From contig CANHBA010000026.1 in NCBI GenBank assembly GCA_947458985.1, positions 1-18,122 on the forward strand: a DNA stretch of 18,122 bases. The letters are read 5' to 3'. The first letter of the stretch is position 1. Each line of letters starts with the position of its first letter. A model generated the notes under the pieces. It was not told where the DNA came from. It searched no databases and saw only the letters and a program-made list of their open reading frames with translations. The translations under genes and the position numbers were made by a program. Positions 1 to 5,964 of this stretch are shown here, piece by piece. Source of the stretch: Flavobacteriales bacterium. GTDB lineage: Bacteria; Bacteroidota; Bacteroidia; Flavobacteriales_D; Crocinitomicaceae.

Positions 1-2
1 AT

Positions 3-920
3 CCAGTCACAATCCCTTGCGTTTGGCCTGTGATGAGGCTTGAACGCTGGTATACAGCAATGGCTCTGTCCAAAAATTTAAAAGCAAAACTGATCTTTAA
101 TGTATCGGATTTATGGCCGGAGAGCGCAGAAAAATTAGGCATTGTTCAAAATCAGCTCTTTTTGAAATTAGCCTACCAACTAGAAGCCAAATGTTACCAG
201 CGTTCAAGCCTCATCACAGGCCAAACGCAAGGGATTGTAACTGATATCTCGAGGCGCTTTCCTACAAAAGAAGTGTACTGGTTGCCTAATGGTGTAAATA
301 TCGATTTTTACAACCCAAGTCATATTGCTGAAGGAGATTTTAGAAAAAACCATGGATTTTCAACTTCAGATATCTTGTTTTTCTACGGCGGCATTTTAGG
401 TCATGCGCAAGGTTTAGAAGTCATCCTTCATGCAGCCAATTTATTACGTGATTTACCAAACGTTCAATTCATTTTACAAGGTACAGGGCCCGAAAAAGAA
501 AAGCTACAAGACTTAAAATCTTCACTCCAACTAGCAAATGTTCATTTCTTAGAACCTGTTGCCAAACAAGAAATGCCTGCTGTCTTAAAGGCAATTGATG
601 TTGCTTTGGTACCTTTAAAGAAATTGCCTTTGTTCGAAGGTGCTATTCCATCCAAGGTTTTTGAAGCACTTGCCATGGAAGTTCCTCTTCTTTTGGGCGT
701 GGATGGCGAAGCACGCAAGCATTTTATCGACAATGCGGCAGCTGGGTGGTTTTTTGAACCAGAAAACGAAACTGCTTTAGCTCATTGTGTTCGAAATTTA
801 GCCATGAACCCTACTGAAATTCAAATCGCTGGCAAAAATGGCCGAAAATATGTGAGCGCGCATTTCAATCGCGATCAAATTGCCGCATCTTTGTACCAAC
901 GATTAACCAATAACTCATGA
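3..920 (+). CDS. Glycosyltransferase family 4, WbuB-like (5' partial)
   Basis: Cytoplasmic GT4 (GT-B fold) glycosyltransferase expected to move a sugar from a nucleotide donor to a lipid-linked glycan during surface polysaccharide assembly. The acceptor-domain stretch FNVSDLWPESAEKLG (from about nt 97) is typical of WbuB-type enzymes. The linker motif LPNGVNIDFYNP follows at about nt 283-318. The donor-binding domain has FYGGILGHAQGLE and a modified E-x-E region (EGAIPSKVFEALAM, about nt 637-678). The N-terminal ~100 residues of a normal family member are missing because the gene enters from outside the window. The open frame reaches the edge, and GTG 30 / ATG 33 are not credible starts: they lie in bases 4-52, an inverted copy of 195-243, and residues encoded there do not resemble the family. 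Recognisable homology resumes just after base 52. The stop overlaps the next start (ATGA, 917-920). Family call is firm; donor and acceptor sugars are unknown. Confidence 0.9.
   Translation, partial: PVTIPCVWPVMRLERWYTAMALSKNLKAKLIFNVSDLWPESAEKLGIVQNQLFLKLAYQLEAKCYQRSSLITGQTQGIVTDISRRFPTKEVYWLPNGVNIDFYNPSHIAEGDFRKNHGFSTSDILFFYGGILGHAQGLEVILHAANLLRDLPNVQFILQGTGPEKEKLQDLKSSLQLANVHFLEPVAKQEMPAVLKAIDVALVPLKKLPLFEGAIPSKVFEALAMEVPLLLGVDGEARKHFIDNAAAGWFFEPENETALAHCVRNLAMNPTEIQIAGKNGRKYVSAHFNRDQIAASLYQRLTNNS
4..52. repeat. Inverted repeat, left arm (edge copy)
   Basis: Bases 4-52 are the reverse complement of 195-243: 44 consecutive identical positions (9-52 against 195-238), one mismatch, then 4 more matches. 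The two arms are separated by 142 bases. The right arm sits in a conserved coding segment of the glycosyltransferase, while this arm has no coding sense in the gene's frame, so this is the misplaced copy. A fold-back chimera at an assembly or read edge is the simplest explanation; a genuine genomic rearrangement is possible. Confidence 0.9.
195..243. repeat. Inverted repeat, right arm (native copy)
   Basis: Partner of the inverted segment at 4-52 (48 of 49 positions match). Here it encodes the stretch YQRSSLITGQTQGIVTD of the glycosyltransferase, the point where GT4 proteins normally have a serine/threonine-rich strand before the NG linker motif. This is the native location. Confidence 0.9.
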
Positions 921-2125
921 TTCCATTTTCTCCCCCGCGCATTGACCAAGCCGTCATTGACGAAGTAACTGCTGCCCTACGTAGCGGCTGGATTACCACA
1001 GGCCCACGCACCAAGCAATTTGAGAAAGAAATAACTGCTTATTGCGGCTCCAAAACGACTATTGCTGTGAGCGCCTGGACAACAGGTATGGAAGTATTGT
1101 TGCGTTGGTGGGGAGTTGGACCTGGCGATGAAGTCATTATTCCTGTCTATACGTATTGCGCCAGCGCCAATGTTGTTTTGCATACTGGTGCAACTCCTGT
1201 TTTTGTTGATGTCAATAGCGCAGATTTCAACCTATCTTTAAGTGAAGTCGCAACGAAAATCACGAGCAAGACCAAAGTCATTATGCCTGTTGACCTAGGG
1301 GGCTTTCCTTGCGACTACGACGCACTGTTTCAACTCATCGAAGAGAAAAAGCACTTGTTTGAACCCAACTCACCTGAACAAGCAAAACTCGGACGCATTT
1401 TATTAGCAGCAGATGCAGCACATAGTTTTGGTGCTTTATACAATAAGCAACGTGTCGGAAGCCTAGCAGACATCACGGTATTTTCTTTCCATGCCGTCAA
1501 GAACCTCACTACTGCCGAAGGTGGTGCCATTACTTTTAACCTTCCTGAAGGCTTTGACCACGAAGCCATTTACAAGACTTTCAACATCAAAATCTTGCAT
1601 GGGCAATCCAAAGACGCCTTGGCAAAAACGCAAAAAGGGGCATGGCGCTACGACGTTTTGGAACCCGGTTATAAATGCAACATGACCGATATTCAGGCAG
1701 CCATTGGCTTAATTGAACTCGGGCGTTACCAAGAAAACCTAGACCGCCGCAAAGCGATTTTTGCCGCCTACGACAAGGCCTTCTCAAACTATAGCTGGGC
1801 ACAAACACCCATTTACCAAGACGAACAAAAGTCAAGTTCTTATCACCTTTATCAGCTGCGCATCAACAACTGCACTGAAGCACAACGCGATGCCATTATT
1901 CAAGCTATTTTTGACCACGACGTAGCAGTCAATGTACATTTTCAGCCTTTACCGTTGCTTACCGCCTACAAAAATTTAGGCTACGATATAGCTGATTTTC
2001 CCAATGCCCTAGACAACTATTCCAGAGAAATTTCGTTACCAGTTTATTACGACCTCAATGATGAACAAGTTGCTACCGTTATTGAGGCTGTTTGCGCTTC
2101 AGTTCATTTTTTACCAAACCAATGA
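917..2125 (+). CDS. DegT/DnrJ/EryC1/StrS-family PLP aminotransferase
   Basis: Cytosolic fold-type I PLP enzyme (402 aa) of the sugar aminotransferase family, which transaminates keto-sugar nucleotides for LPS, O-antigen or glycan synthesis. The cofactor signature is clear: D166 in LLAADAAHSFGA (contacts the pyridine nitrogen) and the Schiff-base lysine K195 in FSFHAVKNLTTAEGG. The C-terminal part has GYKCNMTDIQAAIGLIELGRY and VNVHFQPLPLL, also conserved. Length is usual for the Bacteroidota form, which carries an extra ~20-residue segment before the DAAHS strand. It starts at ATG 917, overlapping the glycosyltransferase stop by four bases, and its own stop overlaps the next ATG, so all three genes are probably translationally coupled. 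The glycosyltransferase partner supports a polysaccharide role; the exact keto-sugar substrate cannot be read from the sequence. Confidence 0.95.
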   Translation: MIPFSPPRIDQAVIDEVTAALRSGWITTGPRTKQFEKEITAYCGSKTTIAVSAWTTGMEVLLRWWGVGPGDEVIIPVYTYCASANVVLHTGATPVFVDVNSADFNLSLSEVATKITSKTKVIMPVDLGGFPCDYDALFQLIEEKKHLFEPNSPEQAKLGRILLAADAAHSFGALYNKQRVGSLADITVFSFHAVKNLTTAEGGAITFNLPEGFDHEAIYKTFNIKILHGQSKDALAKTQKGAWRYDVLEPGYKCNMTDIQAAIGLIELGRYQENLDRRKAIFAAYDKAFSNYSWAQTPIYQDEQKSSSYHLYQLRINNCTEAQRDAIIQAIFDHDVAVNVHFQPLPLLTAYKNLGYDIADFPNALDNYSREISLPVYYDLNDEQVATVIEAVCASVHFLPNQ

Positions 2126-2850
2126 TCAAAACCATCTTCTTTACATTTCTCTTACTCCCCTTTTTGTCCTTTACACAAGATTGGCCCATCTATGACCAAG
2201 ATTGGTATGATCACAATTTAAAAGTTTGGCCCTCCAATTACAAAGATCTCAACGACACTTGTGATGTCATTCCGCTAGGTGTAGACTTTGGCTTGTGCGC
2301 CATGCCACTCGGTTGGGCCCTTACAGATTCGGGTTGTGTAGTGCTGTCGGGTTGTGGCTGGATTGGTAGCGACGGCATCAATTACCAAAGTTCTTTTTTC
2401 AGTTCTTCATATGAATGCAATAGCGCCTGTATTCAAGACACCGTTGTCTTTTTAAGTTGTATTGATTCTGCTTTGATCGACCTTCAAGTGCTATGCCCTG
2501 GCGTCATTGACCCCGTTTGTGGCTGCGACTCCGTCACTTATCAAAATTCATGCATTGCCACAAGTTATTACGGCGTCAGTTCATTTTATCCTGGCGAATG
2601 CGTCTCGAGTAAAGTGCAGGCCTTGGCATTTGAACCCATTCTTGTTTATCCTAATCCGAGTAATGGTGTGTTTAGCTTGAAGCCCCTTCAATTGGGAAAA
2701 ACACTTCGGATTTATAATGTCTATGGGCAACTGGTTTTCTCCACCGAAGTAAATGCCATCGAAATGAAAATTGACCTCGAACAGCTACCCAAAGGATGCT
2801 ACTTATTCACAATTGACAACGGAATGAGTCAGAAATTACTGATAGAGTAG
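2122..2850 (+). CDS. Secreted Kazal-domain protein with T9SS type A sorting domain
   Basis: 242-aa secreted protein. Residues 1-19 (MIKTIFFTFLLLPFLSFTQ) form a Sec signal peptide, which is why ATG 2122 is preferred over an upstream in-frame ATG at 2092 that would put ten extra residues in front of it. Residues 47-103 hold a cysteine-rich block (C47, C59, C72, C78, C99, C103) of a kind seen in Bacteroidota secreted proteins. Residues 113-160 resemble a Kazal-type protease-inhibitor fold: CPGVIDPVCGCDSVTYQNSC followed by GVSSFYPGEC (C125, C133, C135, C144, C160). Residues 174-242 are a type A T9SS C-terminal domain (VYPNPSNGVFSL ... IYNVYGQLV ... LPKGCYLFTI), so export through the outer membrane and surface attachment or release is expected. 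The ATGA overlap with the aminotransferase is unexpected for an unrelated function. Protease inhibition is an inference; such Kazal-like domains may be only structural. Confidence 0.88.
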   Translation: MIKTIFFTFLLLPFLSFTQDWPIYDQDWYDHNLKVWPSNYKDLNDTCDVIPLGVDFGLCAMPLGWALTDSGCVVLSGCGWIGSDGINYQSSFFSSSYECNSACIQDTVVFLSCIDSALIDLQVLCPGVIDPVCGCDSVTYQNSCIATSYYGVSSFYPGECVSSKVQALAFEPILVYPNPSNGVFSLKPLQLGKTLRIYNVYGQLVFSTEVNAIEMKIDLEQLPKGCYLFTIDNGMSQKLLIE

Positions 2851-2876
2851 CCATTTAATTTCCAAAAAGCACCAGA

Positions 2877-2912
2877 CTCCGTAGATCTACTGAGGCAAAG
2901 AAGCGCGCTTCT
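2877..2912. promoter_or_regulatory. Two adjacent DNA dyads upstream of yifB
   Basis: An 18-base imperfect palindrome (2877-2894, with the perfect core GTAGATCTAC at 2881-2890 and one mismatched pair) is followed four bases later by a perfect 14-base palindrome, AGAAGCGCGCTTCT (2899-2912). Both lie in the 91-base gap between the Kazal protein and yifB. They could be operators, or weak hairpins ending the upstream transcript; no T-run follows. GAACTTTG at 2916-2923 is one base off the TAnnTTTG -7 consensus, with no clear -33 element. The function is not established. Confidence 0.35.
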
Positions 2913-2941
2913 GATGAACTTTGAAAAAATCAAGGTTCATT

Positions 2942-4468
2942 ATGTTCATCAAAACTTACTCCAGTGCTGTTTTTGGCATCAGCGCCACCACCATTCAAGT
3001 CGAAGTCAATATCGATATCGGAATCAACTTTCACTTAGTTGGCCTCCCCGACATCGCCGTTAGAGAAAGCCACCAGCGCATCAAAGCCGCTTTTCGCAAC
3101 AACAAGCTCCATTTTCCAGGCAAGGAAGTCACCATCAATTTATCTCCAGCCGACATCCGCAAAGAAGGTTCTGTATTTGACCTCCCTATTGCCATTGGCA
3201 TCCTTGCCGTCACTAAACAAGTCAAAGACACCCGCCTCAGTGAGTTACTTTTGCTCGGCGAGCTATCTCTTGATGGCAGTATTCAAAGAACAAAGGGAAT
3301 TCTAGCAATTGCGCTTCAAGCCAAAGCAGAAGGTTTCAAAGGCTTAATTGTTCCGCTCGAAAACGCAGCCGAAGCAGCCATTGTTTCAGGCCTTGAAATT
3401 TACGGCGTGCAATCCATACAAGAAGTCATTGCCCTTTTGAATGGAAAGGGCGAACTCAAACAAACCCCTACCATTGGGCCCGAAGTCTTTGAACAATTGG
3501 CCACCCAAGCGTCTTTAGACTTTGCTGAAGTCAAAGGGCAATTGCATGTAAAGCGCGCCTTTGAAATTGCGGCAGCCGGCTCGCATAACCTCATTTTAGT
3601 TGGCCCGCCGGGCGCCGGAAAATCTATGCTTGCCAAAAGACTGCCCTCTATTTTGCCGCCGATGTCACTCGAAGAAGCACTCGAAACCACCAAAATTCAC
3701 AGTGTTGCCGGCAAAAAAAGAAATGCCGGTATTGTTACACAGCGGCCTTTTAGAAAACCACACCACACCATCTCTGACATCGGCCTTATCGGTGGGGGGA
3801 GCTATCCGCAACCTGGAGAAATCTCTTTAGCACACAATGGCGTGTTGTTTCTAGACGAACTTCCTGAATACAAACGACACGTGCTAGAGGTGTTGCGCCA
3901 GCCCCTTGAAGACCGCGCCGTCAATATATCCCGCGCCCGCTTTTCAATTGACTACCCTGCCAATTTCATGCTCATTGCGGCCATGAACCCTTGCCCCTGC
4001 GGCTTTTTAAACCATCCCGAAAAATCCTGTGGTTGTCATCCAAATGCGGTGCAACGCTACCTTCAGCGGGTTTCTGGCCCGCTCTTAGACCGCATCGATA
4101 TGCATATTGAAGTCAGCCCGGTTAAATATACAGAGCTCAATCAGAGCAGCGCTACAGAAAGCAGTCAAGAAATCAGGTTGCGCATTCTAGCTGCACGCAA
4201 ATTACAACAAGAGCGGTATGCAAAGCAGCCCGGTACATATGCGAATGCCCAAATGAGCCGGCGCGAGGTAGAACAGTATTGTAAGTTGAGCCCCGACAGT
4301 CAGAAAATACTCCAAACAGCCATGAAAAAACTAGGTTTGTCGGCCCGCGCCTATGAGCGCATTTTAAAAGTAGCGCGCACCATCGCCGACTTAGAAAGCG
4401 CGCCTCAAATTGCTACAGCTCACCTTAGCGAGGCTATTCAGTATCGGAATTTAGATCGGAATCACTAA
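2942..4468 (+). CDS. comM: YifB/ComM family Mg-chelatase-like AAA+ ATPase
   Basis: Cytoplasmic AAA+ ATPase of 508 aa. The ComM homologue in Vibrio is a hexameric helicase that promotes branch migration while transforming DNA is integrated; the role here is inferred by family. Order of parts: N-terminal ChlI-like domain (about 1-170, starting IKTYSSAVFGI, with HLVGLPDIAVRES), Walker A GPPGAGKS (221-228), Walker B VLFLDE (301-306), a cysteine pair region CPCG/CGC (351-365), the arginine-bearing GPLLDRID (379-386), and a C-terminal domain with MSRREVEQYCKL and LSARAYERILKVARTIADLE. ATG 2942 is chosen because family members begin just before the (V/I)KTYSSAVFGI strand; a TTG 21 bases upstream is in frame but would add an atypical extension. 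Length and all motifs are normal. No natural-competence neighbours are in view. Confidence 0.93.
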   Translation: MFIKTYSSAVFGISATTIQVEVNIDIGINFHLVGLPDIAVRESHQRIKAAFRNNKLHFPGKEVTINLSPADIRKEGSVFDLPIAIGILAVTKQVKDTRLSELLLLGELSLDGSIQRTKGILAIALQAKAEGFKGLIVPLENAAEAAIVSGLEIYGVQSIQEVIALLNGKGELKQTPTIGPEVFEQLATQASLDFAEVKGQLHVKRAFEIAAAGSHNLILVGPPGAGKSMLAKRLPSILPPMSLEEALETTKIHSVAGKKRNAGIVTQRPFRKPHHTISDIGLIGGGSYPQPGEISLAHNGVLFLDELPEYKRHVLEVLRQPLEDRAVNISRARFSIDYPANFMLIAAMNPCPCGFLNHPEKSCGCHPNAVQRYLQRVSGPLLDRIDMHIEVSPVKYTELNQSSATESSQEIRLRILAARKLQQERYAKQPGTYANAQMSRREVEQYCKLSPDSQKILQTAMKKLGLSARAYERILKVARTIADLESAPQIATAHLSEAIQYRNLDRNH

Positions 4469-4519
4469 ACAACACATTTTGGCACTCAACTTCCTTCTTT
4501 ACAACTATTTGACTCTTGC

Positions 4520-4550
4520 TTTGTTTAAGCTTCTTAAAATGGTACATTTG
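4520..4550 (+). promoter_or_regulatory. Bacteroidota-type promoter (TTTG-N19-TAnnTTTG)
   Basis: TTTG at 4520-4523 and TACATTTG at 4543-4550 match the Bacteroidetes -33/-7 consensus (TTTG, about 19-20 bases, TAnnTTTG) exactly, with a 19-base spacer. The -7 element ends only four bases before the ATG at 4555, so transcription would begin at or next to the start codon, suggesting a leaderless or nearly leaderless mRNA for the secreted hydrolase. Confidence 0.6.
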
Positions 4551-4554
4551 ATAC

Positions 4555-5910
4555 ATGAGACTTCTACTCTTTCTTTGCTTTAGTTTGTGTGGCTACTTTT
4601 TATTTGCACAAACCCTTAATATCGGCCATACCACACTCACTTTCAATGACCCCAACCGAACAGGTGGTTTTGGAAGCGGCGGTGGGCCGGGCAGACAAAT
4701 CCAGACCGAAATTTATTACCCTGCCACAACTACGGGTGAAAACGTCGCAGTTGCCGATGGGCAATGGCCCGTCATAGTCTTTGGACACGGCTTTGCCATG
4801 AACTGGGATGCCTATTCAAATATTTGGTCCGCGTTGGTTCCGTATGGATACATTATGGCTTTTCCAAGAACAGAAAGTGGACTTTTCCCGTCGCCAAGCC
4901 ATGGAGATTTCGGCCAAGACATCGCGCTTATTGCCCAAAAAATGACCGATGCAGGGCAAAACAGCAACAGTATTTTTGATACAAAAATTTCGGATTACGC
5001 CTGCGCCATGGGGCATTCTATGGGTGGCGGGGCTGCAGTTTTGGCAGCTGCACAAAGTTCTATTTTTGATGCTTATTTAGGCTTAGCACCTGCAGAAACC
5101 AACCCAAGCGCCATCGCCGCGGCAGTCAACCTACAAATTCCTTCGCTTATTTTATCGGGTAGCAATGACGGAGTTACCCCTCCTAGTCAGCACCATTTGC
5201 CCATTTTCAATGCTATTCCTCATGAGTGCAAGAGTTTTGCCAACCTCATCGGGGGTGGACATTGTTATTTTGCCAATAGCAATTTTAATTGCGACTTCGG
5301 TGAAAGTACGAGTTCAACTGGTATAAGCCTGAGCCGTTCCGAACAACAGAGTTTAATGTACCAGCAAATGATACCTTGGCTGTCTTATTTTTTGGGGCAA
5401 AGTTGCGAAGGTTATGCGTCTTTTATGGAGTATCCAGTCAGCGGTATCTCTCTGAATTCTACATGTCCTGTTAGCATCCCTGATGTGACCATCACTCAAA
5501 ATAACAATACACTAAGTACAACAACTCTAGGCAATTCCTATCAATGGTATCTCAATGGTGAACCCATTCCAGGCGCAACCAATGATAGCCTTCAAGTGGT
5601 AGATAACTTTTCGGGGGTCTATCAATTATTGGTGTATTTTGATTACGGTTGTCAGTACAGCAACAATATTGCGCAAGTTGCTGAATTCGAAAAAACTACC
5701 CTAAATATATTTCCCAATCCTGCTACAGATTTCATTGAAATCAATGGCCTACACAACTGTAGTTATACCATTTTGAATTTACAAGGGCAATTAGTGCAGG
5801 CTGGCAATTTGAGTGTTGAAAATTCAACAATTCTTTTCAATGAGCTCCCTAAAGGTTCTTATTTTCTTCATTTAAACGGAGTGAGTTTCATGGTATTTAT
5901 TAAGCGTTAA
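4555..5910 (+). CDS. Secreted alpha/beta-hydrolase with T9SS type A sorting domain
   Basis: 451-aa secreted serine hydrolase, probably an esterase or lipase. Signal peptide at 1-19 (ends YFLFAQ). The hydrolase domain spans about 20-285: oxyanion segment VIVFGHGF (73-80), nucleophile elbow GHSMGGG with S155, probable acid D205 in SGSNDGVTP, and probable catalytic H236 in GGGHCYF. The GHSMGGG elbow and overall layout resemble the dienelactone-hydrolase/cutinase-like group that includes polyester hydrolases; substrate is not determinable. Residues about 305-375 look like an Ig/PKD-like module (SYQWYLNGEPIPGATN ... GVYQLLV). Residues 384-451 are a T9SS C-terminal domain (IFPNPATDFIEI ... LPKGSYFLHL). 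The start is fixed by the signal peptide. It has its own near-consensus promoter right against the ATG and stands between yifB and a TonB receptor, with gaps of 86 and 54 bases. Confidence 0.9.
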   Translation: MRLLLFLCFSLCGYFLFAQTLNIGHTTLTFNDPNRTGGFGSGGGPGRQIQTEIYYPATTTGENVAVADGQWPVIVFGHGFAMNWDAYSNIWSALVPYGYIMAFPRTESGLFPSPSHGDFGQDIALIAQKMTDAGQNSNSIFDTKISDYACAMGHSMGGGAAVLAAAQSSIFDAYLGLAPAETNPSAIAAAVNLQIPSLILSGSNDGVTPPSQHHLPIFNAIPHECKSFANLIGGGHCYFANSNFNCDFGESTSSTGISLSRSEQQSLMYQQMIPWLSYFLGQSCEGYASFMEYPVSGISLNSTCPVSIPDVTITQNNNTLSTTTLGNSYQWYLNGEPIPGATNDSLQVVDNFSGVYQLLVYFDYGCQYSNNIAQVAEFEKTTLNIFPNPATDFIEINGLHNCSYTILNLQGQLVQAGNLSVENSTILFNELPKGSYFLHLNGVSFMVFIKR

Positions 5911-5937
5911 CAGCACACAAAAATCAAAACAATTCAC

Positions 5938-5945
5938 TAACTTCG
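5938..5945 (+). promoter_or_regulatory. Possible -7 promoter element (TAACTTCG)
   Basis: TAACTTCG differs by one base from TAnnTTTG and lies 19 bases before the ATG of the TonB-dependent receptor, in a 54-base A/T-rich gap. No TTTG is seen at the expected -33 distance, so support is weak. Read-through from the hydrolase gene is an alternative. Confidence 0.3.
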
Positions 5946-5964
5946 GGAACTCTTATCATAAAAT

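Noticed and set aside
2921..2941. TTG start for yifB seven codons upstream
   Set aside because: Family members start just before the KTYSSAVFGI strand, which ATG 2942 provides; the extra residues are atypical.
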